Shown: positions 9,009 through 19,562, counted from the stretch's first letter. The stretch: 64,000 nt of DNA from Hyphomicrobiales bacterium (GCA_017302635.1 JAFLCX010000004.1:1-64000); one strand, 5' to 3'. Notes: generated by a model from the letters alone, not told the origin. Made by a program: numbers and translations.

Positions 9009-9794
9009 TCAGCGCCGGCGCAAGCCCACACGCTGAAGTTCACGCCAGACGCCCGCGCCATCATCGGCGAAGGAGAAGAGGTCCAGGTCCGCGCGATCAA
9101 TCACACCGGCCTTCACCATCGCCTCGAAATTGATCACGCCCTGCCAGTACTCGCGCATCGCAAGCACCACCGGCAGCGGATTCATCTTGCCCGTCTGGCG
9201 CAGGGTGAGGATTTCGAACATCTCGTCGCAAGTGCCGAAACCACCCGGAAACACCACAAGTGCCGCGGCGCGCATGGCGAGGTGAAACTTGCGTACCGAG
9301 AAATAGTGGAACCTGAACGTGAGTTCAGGGCTCGACCAGGCATTCGGCTCTTGCTCGTGTGGCAAGGTGATGTTGAAGCCGATGGAGGGCGCGCCGACTT
9401 CCGTAGCACCTCTGTTGGCGGCTTCCATGATGCCGGGCCCACCCCCGGTCGCGATCACGTTGTGACGATCGCCATTGCCATCAATGGCCCCGCCCTCTCG
9501 TGAAGCCTGCGCGGCGAAGGTGCGGGCTTCTTGATACCAGCGGCCGTGATCACCCGGAGAGTCCTCGGCACAGCGGGCCGAGCCGAATACCACGATCGTC
9601 GAGCGGATTTTCGCGGCGCGCAGCGCGTCTTCCGCCTTCTGGTATTCGAGCGCGAAGCGCAGGCCGCGCGTCGAGTCCCCAAGCACGAAATCCTTGTCGA
9701 GAGCCGGCAGGCGGAAACTCGGGCTTTCCATTTGCAAGCGGTTGGATCGGCGTTCAGTCATGGACACGGGTTTCTTCTCATCCGGAACGGACAT
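9009..9794 (-). CDS. LOG-family (TIGR00730) Rossmann-fold protein, putative nucleoside-5'-monophosphate phosphoribohydrolase
   Basis: 261 residues from ATG 9794, or 250 from ATG 9761. The diagnostic motifs GGGPGIMEAANRGA and PGGFGTCDEMFEILTLRQTGK define the LOG family, which in studied members cleaves cytokinin riboside or purine nucleotide monophosphates to base plus ribose-5-phosphate. The longer N-terminal arm (about 70 residues before the Rossmann core) fits the larger type II proteins. The gene start overlaps the end of the ceramidase-like gene by 17 bp, suggesting a two-gene operon. Confidence 0.85.
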   Translation of the reverse strand: MSVPDEKKPVSMTERRSNRLQMESPSFRLPALDKDFVLGDSTRGLRFALEYQKAEDALRAAKIRSTIVVFGSARCAEDSPGDHGRWYQEARTFAAQASREGGAIDGNGDRHNVIATGGGPGIMEAANRGATEVGAPSIGFNITLPHEQEPNAWSSPELTFRFHYFSVRKFHLAMRAAALVVFPGGFGTCDEMFEILTLRQTGKMNPLPVVLAMREYWQGVINFEAMVKAGVIDRADLDLFSFADDGAGVWRELQRVGLRRR

Positions 9795-10464
9795 CGTTCT
9801 CGAGGGAGTGCCGGGCCAGAACCCTCAAGAGCAGGCCGAGGACGACCGCGTTGAGAAGATGCCACAGGAAATGCAAACCAATTGGTATCAACCCGCAGAC
9901 AGGGCGATCGAATGTGCGGAAAGTGAGCGAGAGCGCAAAAATCAAACCCGCCAGAGTGAGCCCGCCAGCCACCTGCCGCGAGGCTGGGTCGCGGCGGAAA
10001 GCCGCCGCCATCGCAAAGCCGAACAGGGCCGCGAGCGCCGGCACGTAACCTATCCCGCCACCGAGTGCACGGCTTCCAGCCAGTGCGACAACCCCAGCAC
10101 TCAATCCGAAGAACAGCCCCGGGCCAACCAGCGCCAGCCAGAGCGGCGCATCGAGATAGCGCCGCAGGGCCACACCGACATAGACCAGAATGAAAATCTG
10201 GATCGGCACCACGTCCAGCATGACCGTGGTTCGGTTCGGGATGGTGTGAAACAGGAAACTCCCGACCCCGATCGCAAAAACCAGAAGCCAAAGGACCAGC
10301 AGAATAGCATCGCGGCGCACCGCGCGCCGCCACAGCAAGGCACCCATCAAAGCCGCCACCAGAAAGGCCGCATTGGTGACCGCATTCAGCGGTTCGGCCC
10401 AGAACAGAGGACTGCCCATTCGCTCACAATAGGCATGGAGAAACGATGGTTCGGCGCGAAACAT
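9778..10464 (-). CDS. ceramidase-family (CREST-like) integral membrane protein
   Basis: 228 residues with about seven hydrophobic segments. Family hallmarks are the N-terminal CERMGSPLFWAEPLNA, the central GVGSFLFHT and the C-terminal RTFDRPVC...GLHFLWHLLNA. The conserved Asp, Ser and three His would form the zinc hydrolase site of the alkaline ceramidase/PAQR superfamily. Real substrates in bacteria are mostly unknown. It is divergently arranged with xth (67 bp between starts) and overlaps the LOG gene downstream. Confidence 0.85.
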   Translation of the reverse strand: MFRAEPSFLHAYCERMGSPLFWAEPLNAVTNAAFLVAALMGALLWRRAVRRDAILLVLWLLVFAIGVGSFLFHTIPNRTTVMLDVVPIQIFILVYVGVALRRYLDAPLWLALVGPGLFFGLSAGVVALAGSRALGGGIGYVPALAALFGFAMAAAFRRDPASRQVAGGLTLAGLIFALSLTFRTFDRPVCGLIPIGLHFLWHLLNAVVLGLLLRVLARHSLENDVRSG

Positions 10465-10531
10465 CTTGGCGTCCCCTGTTTTGTGTGCGCGCGCTCTGCC
10501 CTTTCGAGCCGAGAGGCGCTAAAAGCATTCC

Positions 10532-11326
10532 ATGCTGATCGCCACATTCAACGTCAATTCCGTTCGCCAGCGGCTGGAGCACCTCCTGCGCTGGCTGAAA
10601 CTGCGTGAGCCGGATCTCGTCTGTCTGCAGGAGCTGAAATGCCTCGATGAGGCCTTCCCGCGCGCAGAGATCGAGGAACTCGGCTATCAGGTCGAGACCC
10701 ATGGCCAGAAAACCTTCAACGGCGTGGCTTTGATTTCGAAACATCCGATCGAGATCGAGCATCGCGGCCTGCCCGGCTTCGAAGACGAACAGGCGCGCTA
10801 TATTGAGGGCGTGGTGAGTATTCCGGCAGGCTCAAACCAGCCGGGTTCGGCCTTGCGTATCGCGAGCATCTATTTTCCGAACGGGAACCCCATTCCGGGG
10901 CCGAAATTCGATTACAAGCGCGCCTTTATGGCGGCCCTGACCGACCATGCGCGCCGCTTGCTCACCTTCGAGGAGCCGCTTGTGCTCGCCGGCGATTACA
11001 ACGTGATCCCCGAGCCGCGTGACGCACGCTACCCCGAAAATTGGTCGGGCGACGCCCTGTTCCAGCCCGAAAGCCGGAGTGATTTCCGCAAGCTCTGCGC
11101 TTTGGGTTTCACCGATGCCGTTCGTGCCACCAGCGATGATCCCGGCCTCTATTCGTTCTGGGATTATCAAGCCGGCGCATGGCAAAGGAATAACGGCATC
11201 CGCATCGATCACCTGCTGCTCTCGCCTCTGGCGGCGGACAGGCTGATGGAAACCGGGATCGACAAGGCCATGCGCGCCGAGGACAAGCCATCAGATCACG
11301 TCCCGGTCTGGTGTCGGTTGCGCTGA
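10532..11326 (+). CDS. xth: exodeoxyribonuclease III
   Basis: 264 residues, the usual length for ExoIII/AP endonucleases. Catalytic motifs are intact: FNVNSVRQR (Asn near residue 7), LVCLQELK (metal-binding Glu), LVLAGDYNVIPEP, GIRIDHLLLSP, and the terminal PSDHVPVWC with the catalytic Asp-His. It cleaves the backbone at abasic sites and trims 3' blocks in cytoplasmic base excision repair. It converges on the Sel1-repeat gene with a 12-bp gap. Confidence 0.95.
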   Translation: MLIATFNVNSVRQRLEHLLRWLKLREPDLVCLQELKCLDEAFPRAEIEELGYQVETHGQKTFNGVALISKHPIEIEHRGLPGFEDEQARYIEGVVSIPAGSNQPGSALRIASIYFPNGNPIPGPKFDYKRAFMAALTDHARRLLTFEEPLVLAGDYNVIPEPRDARYPENWSGDALFQPESRSDFRKLCALGFTDAVRATSDDPGLYSFWDYQAGAWQRNNGIRIDHLLLSPLAADRLMETGIDKAMRAEDKPSDHVPVWCRLR

Positions 11327-11338
11327 GAAGATCAGAAT

Positions 11339-12175
11339 TCAACGCATCGCGCGCTGATATTTCCGCAAATAGGCCTCGGCGAGACGACGCTCATCCTCGG
11401 TCGCGATGTCGCGAGCGCGCGCATTGAGATCGAGCACCCAGGCGTCACGCGAGGGGTCAGCCTTGGAGGCAGCAACCTGCATCCACATCAGGCCACGCGG
11501 AGCCTGACGCGGCACACCGTCGCCATTGAAGAGCATCTGGCCGAGCCGTGCCTGCGCCGAGACATGGCCCTTCTCAGCCGCGAGGTTGAACCAGCGCGCG
11601 GCCTGATGCAGGTCCTTCGGGCCGGCCACACCTTCCGAGAAGATACGGCCAAGATAGAACTGGGCGTCAGCATCGTTGAAATAGGAGGCCGCGTAATGGA
11701 ACATTTCCGTCGCGCGGGTCGGATCGCGCTTCACCCGCGTGTTCGGAATACCGCTCAGATGATAGCCGCCCAGTGCCACAAAGGCCTGCGCCACCACGCG
11801 CGCATGGGGCGAATCGGGGCTCACATCGGCGTGGCGGTCGGCAATGGCGGAGAAGTGCTGGTAGGCCTTCAGGTCATCGCGCCGCACGCCACCTTCGCCG
11901 TCGGCGAACATGCGGCCAAGCTTCCACTGCGCGGCGACATTCCCTTCGCGTGCAGCATAACCCAGAGCCTGAACTGCGGCTTCCGAATTCCCGCTGGAGA
12001 GGGCATTGAGCCCCTCGCGCACGGATTCGCCGACCGATTTGAACAGGCCGGTCTTGGGGCCGGACGGAGCCGGGCCTTCCTTCACGTCGAATGCCAACGC
12101 CCCGCCCTGCCAGAACAGGGCGAAGCAGAGCGCCATTGGCGCAACAGGCATTCGGAGCGTGTCAGATATCCGCAT
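11339..12175 (-). CDS. exported Sel1-repeat (TPR-like) protein
   Basis: 278 residues from ATG 12175; ATG 12151 would give 270. Residues about 1-29 form a signal peptide ending GGALAFD. Sel1-like repeats follow: [27 protein letters not shown], then [25 protein letters not shown], then [26 protein letters not shown]. Such proteins act as periplasmic scaffolds, and alphaproteobacterial relatives of the ExoR type regulate two-component sensors, though ExoR identity is only a possibility. The start overlaps the ilvD stop by 14 bp, so expression may be coupled to ilvD. Confidence 0.8.
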   Translation of the reverse strand: MRISDTLRMPVAPMALCFALFWQGGALAFDVKEGPAPSGPKTGLFKSVGESVREGLNALSSGNSEAAVQALGYAAREGNVAAQWKLGRMFADGEGGVRRDDLKAYQHFSAIADRHADVSPDSPHARVVAQAFVALGGYHLSGIPNTRVKRDPTRATEMFHYAASYFNDADAQFYLGRIFSEGVAGPKDLHQAARWFNLAAEKGHVSAQARLGQMLFNGDGVPRQAPRGLMWMQVAASKADPSRDAWVLDLNARARDIATEDERRLAEAYLRKYQRAMR

Positions 12176-13892
12176 AGACGTGTTTCTCTGCCTTGCCGCC
12201 CGGATGGGTGACCGCGCCATCGCGCGCCGGACCCACCAACTGGGCGTATTTCCATAGCGTGCCGGTTTGATAATCGGTTTCGCGCGGTTTCCAGTCCTTA
12301 CGACGCGCTTCCAATTCGGCATCGGTAAGGCGAACGTTGAGCGTTCCTGTGATCGCATTGAGTTCAATGATGTCACCGTCACGGATCAGCGCGATCGGCC
12401 CGCCAACCGCTGCTTCCGGACCGACATGGCCGACACAGAAGCCACGCGTGGCGCCCGAGAAGCGCCCATCCGTGATGAGTGCGACCTTGTCGCCCATCCC
12501 CTGCCCGTAAAGCGCCGCAGTGGTCGCGAGCATCTCGCGCATGCCGGGGCCACCCTTGGGGCCTTCATAGCGGATGACGAACACGCAACCGCGCTGATAT
12601 TTCTTGTTCTTGACCGCCTGGAAGCACTCTTCCTCGCTGTCGAAGCAAAGAGCCGGACCGGAGAAGGTGAGCTGGTCTTCCGGCATGCCGGCGATCTTCA
12701 CGATCGCACCTTCCGGCGCGAGATTGCCCTTGAGGCCCACCACACCGCCGGTAACGGTGATCGGCTTGTTCGCGGGGCGGACGACATCCTGCTCCGGGTT
12801 CCATTTCACCGAGGCAAGGTTCTCAGCCATCGTGCGGCCGGTCACCGTCATGCAATCGCCGTGCATGAAGCCGTGATCGAGCAAGGTCTTCATCATCAGC
12901 GGAATGCCACCGACCTCGAACATATCCTTCGCCACATAACGACCACCGGGCTTCAGATCCGCGATATACGGCGTTTTCCTGAAAATTTCGGCAACGTCGA
13001 AGAGGTCGAAATCAATGCCGCATTCGTGCGCGATGGCGGGCAGATGCAGCGCGGCATTGGTGGAGCCCCCTGAGGCGGCAACCACAACCGCCGCGTTTTC
13101 GAGCGCCTTGCGCGTCACGATATCGCGGGGGCGGATCCCCTTGGCGATAAGTTCCATCACCATCTCGCCCGCCGTCATGCAGAACCGGTCGCGGATTTCG
13201 TAGGGTGCCGGGGCGCCCGCCGAATAGGGCAAAGCGAGGCCAATGGCCTCGGAAACGGTCGCCATCGTGTTGGCTGTGAACTGCGCGCCACAAGCCCCCG
13301 CCGAGGGGCAGGCCGCCTGCTCGATTTCCTCGAGCGCGACGTCATCGAGCGCGCCGACCGAATGCTTGCCGACCGCCTCGAACACATCCTGCACGGTGAT
13401 CTGCTGGCCGCGCCAGGTGCCCGGCAGGATCGAACCGCCATAGATGAAGATTGACGGCACGTTGAGGCGCACCATGGCCATCATCATGCCCGGCAGCGAC
13501 TTGTCGCAGCCGGCAAGGCCCACCAACGCATCGTAAGAGTGGCCGCGCATGGTGAGTTCAACCGAATCCGCGATCACCTCGCGCGAGGCGAGAGAGGATT
13601 TCATGCCCTGATGGCCCATCGCGATACCATCGGTGACGGTGATGGTGCAGAATTCGCGCGGTGTTCCGCCAGCGGCCGAAACACCCTTCTTGACGGCCTG
13701 CGCCTGCCGCATCAGCGAGATGTTGCACGGGGCGGCCTCGTTCCAGCACGACGCCACGCCGACAAGCGGCTGGTGAATCTGCTGCTTCGTGAGGCCCATC
13801 GCATAAAGATACGACCGATGCGGCGCACGCTCCGGCCCTTCCGTCACGTGACGGCTGGGGAGTTTCGCCTTGTTGTATGTGAATTCGGTCAT
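12162..13892 (-). CDS. ilvD: dihydroxy-acid dehydratase
   Basis: 576 residues from ATG 13892 ([19 protein letters not shown]), the normal IlvD length. The upstream extension of the open frame is not conserved. It converts dihydroxyacids to 2-oxoacids, the third step of valine and isoleucine synthesis. Iron-sulfur cluster cysteines are seen in [16 protein letters not shown] and [18 protein letters not shown], together with an N-terminal [14 protein letters not shown] cysteine. The C-terminal [19 protein letters not shown] block is intact. Confidence 0.96.
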   Translation of the reverse strand: MTEFTYNKAKLPSRHVTEGPERAPHRSYLYAMGLTKQQIHQPLVGVASCWNEAAPCNISLMRQAQAVKKGVSAAGGTPREFCTITVTDGIAMGHQGMKSSLASREVIADSVELTMRGHSYDALVGLAGCDKSLPGMMMAMVRLNVPSIFIYGGSILPGTWRGQQITVQDVFEAVGKHSVGALDDVALEEIEQAACPSAGACGAQFTANTMATVSEAIGLALPYSAGAPAPYEIRDRFCMTAGEMVMELIAKGIRPRDIVTRKALENAAVVVAASGGSTNAALHLPAIAHECGIDFDLFDVAEIFRKTPYIADLKPGGRYVAKDMFEVGGIPLMMKTLLDHGFMHGDCMTVTGRTMAENLASVKWNPEQDVVRPANKPITVTGGVVGLKGNLAPEGAIVKIAGMPEDQLTFSGPALCFDSEEECFQAVKNKKYQRGCVFVIRYEGPKGGPGMREMLATTAALYGQGMGDKVALITDGRFSGATRGFCVGHVGPEAAVGGPIALIRDGDIIELNAITGTLNVRLTDAELEARRKDWKPRETDYQTGTLWKYAQLVGPARDGAVTHPGGKAEKHVYADI

Positions 13893-14103
13893 CACCCGTT
13901 CCCTTCGTCCCTGAACTTCTCGCGGTCGCCCTTCCGGGCACAAACGTCCCGAGGCTAGCGATTGCCACAGGCACGAGCCCGTCTCAATCGCCAACGCGGC
14001 CGGCATTTCAGGTGTGGTTAACCATGAACGGCAGGTCGGGAGGCCAAAAACCGCAATGATCCAAGGCCGTTAGCAGGCGTAAGCTACGCGCGTGGTTTGT
14101 GGC

Positions 14104-14125
14104 GCAAAAGCGGCGGAGCTTTTGC
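14104..14125. other. perfect 8-bp hairpin between valS and ilvD
   Basis: GCAAAAGC and GCTTTTGC pair around a 6-base loop. It lies 69 bp after the valS stop on the minus strand. The A/T run inside the stem could act as a weak terminator in either direction, but no clean U-tract follows. The rest of the 301-base gap (13893-14193) shows no gene. It contains TTAACCAT at 14018-14025, which resembles a CtrA half-site and is not counted as a feature. Confidence 0.35.
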
Positions 14126-14193
14126 CGGAAATGGGCAGCCCTCGAATCCCGAACCGCTGTTGCTCAAACGTCACAAAATGGACGTGAGCCGCC

Positions 14194-17022
14194 TCATCCC
14201 AGCCGCTTGAGCGCCTCGTCGATGCGCGCGATGCGGGCCTCGGCCTCGGCCAGACGCTCGCGGTTCTCGTCAATCACCTCTTCGGGCGCGCGCGCCACGA
14301 AATCTGGATTGTCGAGCTTGCGCTTCGTGCCATCCATATCCTTGGTGAGCTTCTCGCGTTCGCCCAGGAGACGCTTCTTCTCGGCAGCGAAATCGATGAG
14401 GCCGCCGAGCGGCAGGCAAGCGACCTGCCCACGCACGACGATCTGCACGCTTTGCGGCGGCGCTTGGTGCATGAACTGAAGTTCGGAGACGCGCGCCATG
14501 CGCTTCAGCGCGTCTTCCGCGCCTTTGGCACGCGCGACACCTGCGGCATCGGCGCCTACAAACACCAGCGGCGCCAACGTCGCCACGGGCACGTTCATCT
14601 CGGCACGGGCCGAGCGGATTTCGGAGATGAGATCGACCGTGAAGCCGATTTCCTCTTCCGCTGCCCTGTCGCCAAGCCCAATCGGCTGCGGCCATGCGCC
14701 TGTGCAGAGTTGTCCCCTCGCCTGCCCGGCCAATTCCCCATAGGCCGCGTTCAGCTCCTCTGTGATGAAGGGCATGAACGGATGGAGCATCGCCACGGTG
14801 CGATCAAGAATGAACGCCACCGCCGCACGCGTTTCGTCCCTCTGCGGGCTTTGTTCGCCCTGAAGCACCGGCTTCGCGAGTTCGAGATACCAGTCGCAGA
14901 CAATATTCCACGTGAAGCGATAGGCCGCCAGCGCCGCTTCGTTGAACTTGTAGCCCTCGATGCCCGCCTCGATGTCGGCCAAAGCCTTGTCGGCCTCGTC
15001 AATGATCCAGCGGTTAAGCGGCTGCTTCACGGATTTGGGATCGAAGCCAGCCACAGCACGACATTCATTCATCTCGGCGAAGCGCGAGGCGTTCCAGAGC
15101 TTGGTGCAGAAATTGCGGTAGCTCTCGGCGGTTTTCACGCCGAGTTTCGGGTCGCGCCCCTGCGCGGCGAAGCTCGCGATGGTAAAACGCAACGCATCCG
15201 CGCCGAGCGTGTCGATCACCACGAGCGGATCCAGCACATTGCCCACGGATTTGCTCATCTTCCGGCCCTTCTCGTCGCGAACGAGGCCGTGCAGATAGAC
15301 ATCGGCGAACGGGGGTTCGAGCGGCTTGCCGTGGTGATCGAGCGCGGCGGACGCCATCATCATGCGCGCGACCCAGAAGAACAGGATATCGGCCGCTGTG
15401 ACCAGCACCGAGCCGGGATAATAGCGCGCAAGTTCCGCCGTATCATCCGGCCAGCCCATCGTGGAGAACGGCCAGAGAGCCGAAGAAAACCACGTGTCGA
15501 GAACGTCTGGGTCGCGCGTGATCGGCGCTTCCACGCCCCATTTTTCGTCTGCCTTGATGCGCGCTTCGGCCTCGGTCGCAGCCACCACATAGCCGCCATC
15601 CGGCCCGTACCATGCGGGGATCTGGTGCCCCCACCAGAGCTGGCGCGAGACACACCACGGCTCGATATTCTCGAGCCAGCGGAAGAAATCCGCCTCGCGG
15701 TTTGCCGGGTAGATTTTCGTCTTGCCCTCGCGCACCCAAGCCATCGCCTGCTCAGCGAGCGGCTTCACATCCACATACCATTGGTCGGTCAGCCACGGCT
15801 CGATCGGCACGCCGGAGCGGTCGCCATGCGGCACCTGCTGCGCGTGAACTTCGATCCCGGTGAGAAGCCCTGCCGCCTCGATCATCTCGACCACGCGAAG
15901 GCGTGCCGCGAAACGCGGAGTCTTTTCGAGCGCGCGCGTGGCTGCAGGCACATTGGCGAAATCAGCATCCGAGAGGTCGATATGCCCTTCCCGGTCGAGC
16001 ATATTCACCAAAGCGAGTCCGTGCCTTTTTCCGACTTCGAAGTCGTTGAAATCGTGCGCGGGCGTGATTTTCACGGCCCCGGTGCCCTTTTCGGGATCGG
16101 CATAATCATCGGCGACAATCGGGATCAGCCGGCCCACCAGCGGCAGGCGCACATGCTTGCCGATGAGATGCTTCAGCTTCTCATTTTCAGGGTGAACCGC
16201 CACCGCCGTATCGCCGAGCATCGTTTCCGGCCGCGTGGTCGCGACGCGGATGAAAGTGTTGGCATTTTTCGGGTCGTAGCTTTCGTCCTCGATCGGGTAA
16301 TCGAAATAATAGAGATGACCGCCGGGCTCCTTGGCCAGCACCTTGCCGAGGGCTTCGGTTGAGAAGGGTTTTGGATTGCCTTCTTTATCAATCTCACCGC
16401 GATGCCACGCGAACGATCCCTTCACCTCCCGCTGCTCGACCTCGAGGTCGGAGATGGCGGTGAGGAGCTTGGGGTCCCAGTTCACAAGGCGCTTGGCTTT
16501 ATAGAGCAGGCCCTTCTCGTGGAGTGTCACGAAGAATTGCAGCACGGCGCGCTGCATCTGGCCCTTCTCGCCATCCTCGCGATTGCCCATCGTGAAGCGC
16601 TCGCGCGACCAATCGCAGGAGGCACCAAGGCGCTTCAGCTGGTTGATGATCGTGCCGCCGGACTCCTCTTTCCAGGCCCAGACCTTGTCGAGAAACTTCT
16701 CGCGGCCGAGAGCATGCCGGTTCGGCTCCTGCCGCTCCATCATCTGCCGTTCCACCACCATCTGGGTGGCGATGCCGGCATGGTCAGTGCCCGGCTGCCA
16801 GAGAACATCGCGGCCCTTCATGCGCCAGTAACGGCAGAGAATATCCTGCAGCGTGTTGTTGAGCGCGTGGCCCATATGCAGCGAACCGGTAACATTGGGC
16901 GGCGGAATGACGATGGTGAACGGCTCGCCGGAGACGCGGCCAGCCTTGAAAGCGCCGGCCTTCTCCCAGGCGGCGCTCCAGCGCGCTTCAATCGCGGTGG
17001 GGTCGAAGGTCTTGTCCATCAT
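14194..17022 (-). CDS. valS: valyl-tRNA synthetase
   Basis: 942 residues, normal length. It charges tRNA-Val with valine and edits misactivated threonine. Visible: the HIGH-type motif GSLHMGHALNNT near residue 48, the KMSKS motif (GRKMSKSVGNVLDP), editing-domain blocks around residues 200-350 (ATTRPETMLGDTAVAVHPEN), and a C-terminal coiled-coil arm (EKKRLLGEREKLTKD, to the end). The frame starts with two adjacent ATGs (17022 and 17019). It follows the popZ-like gene with a terminator between them. Confidence 0.97.
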   Translation of the reverse strand: MMDKTFDPTAIEARWSAAWEKAGAFKAGRVSGEPFTIVIPPPNVTGSLHMGHALNNTLQDILCRYWRMKGRDVLWQPGTDHAGIATQMVVERQMMERQEPNRHALGREKFLDKVWAWKEESGGTIINQLKRLGASCDWSRERFTMGNREDGEKGQMQRAVLQFFVTLHEKGLLYKAKRLVNWDPKLLTAISDLEVEQREVKGSFAWHRGEIDKEGNPKPFSTEALGKVLAKEPGGHLYYFDYPIEDESYDPKNANTFIRVATTRPETMLGDTAVAVHPENEKLKHLIGKHVRLPLVGRLIPIVADDYADPEKGTGAVKITPAHDFNDFEVGKRHGLALVNMLDREGHIDLSDADFANVPAATRALEKTPRFAARLRVVEMIEAAGLLTGIEVHAQQVPHGDRSGVPIEPWLTDQWYVDVKPLAEQAMAWVREGKTKIYPANREADFFRWLENIEPWCVSRQLWWGHQIPAWYGPDGGYVVAATEAEARIKADEKWGVEAPITRDPDVLDTWFSSALWPFSTMGWPDDTAELARYYPGSVLVTAADILFFWVARMMMASAALDHHGKPLEPPFADVYLHGLVRDEKGRKMSKSVGNVLDPLVVIDTLGADALRFTIASFAAQGRDPKLGVKTAESYRNFCTKLWNASRFAEMNECRAVAGFDPKSVKQPLNRWIIDEADKALADIEAGIEGYKFNEAALAAYRFTWNIVCDWYLELAKPVLQGEQSPQRDETRAAVAFILDRTVAMLHPFMPFITEELNAAYGELAGQARGQLCTGAWPQPIGLGDRAAEEEIGFTVDLISEIRSARAEMNVPVATLAPLVFVGADAAGVARAKGAEDALKRMARVSELQFMHQAPPQSVQIVVRGQVACLPLGGLIDFAAEKKRLLGEREKLTKDMDGTKRKLDNPDFVARAPEEVIDENRERLAEAEARIARIDEALKRLG

Positions 17023-17067
17023 GGTCGAAATCCGTCATGCTCTCGCGCAGGACATGACCGCGCGACG

Positions 17068-17094
17068 AAAAAAGGGCGCCCCGGCGGGACGCCC
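17068..17094 (-). terminator. intrinsic terminator after the popZ-like gene
   Basis: Read on the minus strand, a GC-rich stem (GGGCG...CGCCC, extended by CCC/GGG with one G-U pair) is followed by six Ts (17073-17068). It stands between the popZ-like stop at 17149 and the valS start at 17022. Confidence 0.8.
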
Positions 17095-17148
17095 GAACCT
17101 TGATTGTCGAATACCGCTCTGACGCGTCGCGTCAAGCGCAACGCAGGC

Positions 17149-17763
17149 TCAGCCGCGCGAGACGCGCTCGATCTCGGCTTTCACAAGCCGCTCCACAATA
17201 CCCGGCAGGTGGCTGTCCATCCAGTCTCGCAGCATCGGGCGGAGAAGTTCCGACACCACATCCTCGATCGAGCGGCCCGGCGCCGGCATAGCAGCGTTGC
17301 GGGAAAGGGCGGCGAAAGCGCTCGCGACAAGCCCGCTGGTCTCGGTGCTCAGGATATGGGTTTCCATCGCCGCAGGGGTTGAGAGCGGTGCGGGCGGCGG
17401 AGTGACCATCACCGGAACCGGCATGGGCGCGGCGGGCATATCAACGTCCACCATCACGGGCTCCGGCATGCCGGGCATGTCGTCGAAGGACATCTCGGGA
17501 GCCTCCTCACCCACGCCGATCAGCATGTCGTCATTCGGGGGCGCAACGGTCGCGACATCGGCGAGGTCGAGAACGTCGGAATCATCCGGTTCGGGCTCCT
17601 CGATCGCGACGGGAGCGGCAGCGGGGGCCGGAGGCGGCGGTGGCTCATCCTTCTTGGTGCCCAGGCTGTCATCCGCGATGATCTTGCGGATCGACGCGAG
17701 AATTTCCTCCATTGAGGGTTCTGCAGAGGTCTGACCGGGCTGGAAGGCGGCGTTGGTGGCCAT
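17149..17763 (-). CDS. popZ: DUF2497 / PopZ-like polar organising protein
   Basis: 204 residues, ATG 17763 with GGAG 7 bases upstream. The conserved N-terminal helix SMEEILASIRKIIADD (about residues 17-32) is followed by a long Pro/Glu/Asp-rich low-complexity region (about 35-125). A C-terminal helical domain follows (SIEDVVSELLRPMLRDWMD...LPGIVERLVKAEIERVSRG). This is the architecture of PopZ, which self-assembles at the cell pole and tethers the chromosome partition complex and cell-cycle proteins. Gene order next to valS and tolC matches popZ loci in other alphaproteobacteria. PopZ function is inferred by homology and order. Confidence 0.8.
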   Translation of the reverse strand: MATNAAFQPGQTSAEPSMEEILASIRKIIADDSLGTKKDEPPPPPAPAAAPVAIEEPEPDDSDVLDLADVATVAPPNDDMLIGVGEEAPEMSFDDMPGMPEPVMVDVDMPAAPMPVPVMVTPPPAPLSTPAAMETHILSTETSGLVASAFAALSRNAAMPAPGRSIEDVVSELLRPMLRDWMDSHLPGIVERLVKAEIERVSRG

Positions 17764-17940
17764 GAGAAACTCCGTCTCGACGAACGCCGCTCACAGGCGC
17801 TGCTGGCGATTCATCTGGCCAGCATGCAGACAAGTTCTGCATAAAGCGTTGAGAATCACCTTGAAATGTTCGGTTGTTCTCGATCGGGGATCAAGTGCCG
17901 CTTTTCGCCGCCGGTCGCTTGGCTGGGGAAAGTTCGGATG

Positions 17941-19320
17941 TCACTCGCCCGAGGGCGTGCGCAGGCCGAACCACTTGTCCTTCACCTGCTCGAAATGCAC
18001 CTTCGGATCATAGGTCGCGACCTTGAGGCCGAGCGCGCGCGCCGAGAGCTGGCCGGTGGCGGAAAGCACTGAATAGCTCGCGACCACCCTATCGCGCTGC
18101 GCGGTCACCTGAGCCACGCGCGCATTGAGCAATTCCTGCTGCGCGTTGAGCACGTCGAGCGTGGTGCGCTGGCCGACCTTGTATTCCTCGCGCACGCCGT
18201 TGAGCGCGATTTCAGCGGCCTGCACCTGCGCTGCAGCGCCTTCGATCTGGAATTTGGTCGCCTCCATCAGCGCCCAGGAAGAAATCACGGCGGCAACCAC
18301 GCGGTCGCGCGCCGAATCAACCTGCATGCGTCGCTCGCCCAAAGTCTCCTTCGCCGCCCGCGTGCGGGCATAGGCCGAACCGCCATCATAAAGCGGAATG
18401 GAAACCTGACCCACGACGGAAGCCGAATTGCGCCGGTCGTTCTGCACCACGGCGTCATAGCGGCGCGCGAGCGAGCCGGTGAGCGAGACCGTCGGCAGAA
18501 GCTCGCCTTCGACAACCTTCACCTGCAATTGCTGGGCATCGACGCCGTGCAAAGCCGCCGCGATGGCCGGATGATCGCGCAAGGCACGATTGACGGCATC
18601 GCCCTGCGTCTTGGGGAGGCGCCCGGCTGCAACGGGCTGAACCGGGTTGAGCTTCTTCGGGTCGATCCCGATCACCTGCTTGAACCGCGCGACGGAGCCA
18701 CGCAGGTTTGATTGCGCCAGAGCCAGATCGGAGCGCGAACCGGCGAGGCGCGCCTCGGCCTGCGCGACGTCCGTGCGGGTGACTTCACCCACAGAGAAGC
18801 GATCCTTCGTCTGGCGAACCTGCTCGGCCAGAACGGTCACGTTGTTCTGTCGCAAGTTGAACAAAGCCGTGTCGCGCAGCACGTTCATGTAGGCGGTCAC
18901 AGCATCCAGCAGGGTGTTCTGCTCGGAATTGCGCAGGGTCTCGCGCGCGCCCAGGACCTGCGACTCAGCTGCCCGCACCGAATTGCCGACGCGTCCGCCA
19001 TTGTAAATGGTCTGCGACACCGAGAGGCCGAAACCGGCCGGGTTGAGATCGGTCGTCGTCTGCCGACCGGGCGGGGTGCGGGTATCGGTCGAGCTGTACC
19101 CGTAATCTGCCGTGCCGGTCACACGCGGGCGATAACCGGACGTGGCCGTCGGCACACCCTCGTCCGTCGCGCGCAGGGCGGCGCGGGTGGCGTTGAGGTC
19201 TGGGTTCGCGCGGTAGGCACTGGAAAGCGCAGCGTCGAGGGATTGCGCCAAGCCGCTCGTCACCGCCAGAGGCGATGCAGCGAGCATGAAACCCAGCGAA
19301 ATGGCCTGAAGGCGCCGCAT
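17941..19320 (-). CDS. tolC: TolC-family outer-membrane efflux channel
   Basis: 459 residues, ATG 19320 with GGGAG upstream. A signal peptide occupies about residues 1-25 (ending VTSGLAQS). Two homologous OEP halves follow, with the long heptad helices typical of TolC (for example RQTKDRFSVGEVTRTDVAQAEARLAGSRSDL and VREEYKVGQRTTLDVLNAQQELLNARV). It forms the trimeric exit duct for type I secretion and RND/MFS pumps. No pump genes are adjacent. The 242 bp upstream hold an AT-rich promoter region; no specific operator was recognised. Confidence 0.93.
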   Translation of the reverse strand: MRRLQAISLGFMLAASPLAVTSGLAQSLDAALSSAYRANPDLNATRAALRATDEGVPTATSGYRPRVTGTADYGYSSTDTRTPPGRQTTTDLNPAGFGLSVSQTIYNGGRVGNSVRAAESQVLGARETLRNSEQNTLLDAVTAYMNVLRDTALFNLRQNNVTVLAEQVRQTKDRFSVGEVTRTDVAQAEARLAGSRSDLALAQSNLRGSVARFKQVIGIDPKKLNPVQPVAAGRLPKTQGDAVNRALRDHPAIAAALHGVDAQQLQVKVVEGELLPTVSLTGSLARRYDAVVQNDRRNSASVVGQVSIPLYDGGSAYARTRAAKETLGERRMQVDSARDRVVAAVISSWALMEATKFQIEGAAAQVQAAEIALNGVREEYKVGQRTTLDVLNAQQELLNARVAQVTAQRDRVVASYSVLSATGQLSARALGLKVATYDPKVHFEQVKDKWFGLRTPSGE

Positions 19321-19562
19321 GAAAGCTCCCGATCCGCGCTCATGGCCCCGCTTTCATGAGCGAGACACACCCACGCGCGCCAAAAAGGCGCGACGCAGAG
19401 CGCACAGTTCTAGCGGCTCGCGTTGCGCTGTAAACTGTTTGTTAAACTTTCGGAGGCCGCAAAAGTTCACATTGCTGTGGAAGTGATACGCAAAGGGCAC
19501 ACTTCCTTGCAGTTTTGTAACAAACTGATGAATTGTCTCAGAAATTCAGTCGCTTGAAGGGC

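Noticed and set aside
14018..14025. CtrA half-site TTAACCAT before ilvD
   Set aside because: A single 8-bp match without a partner site or a known cell-cycle gene is weak.
14452..16362. A 636-residue plus-strand frame opposite valS
   Set aside because: Shadow of valS with no domain signal.
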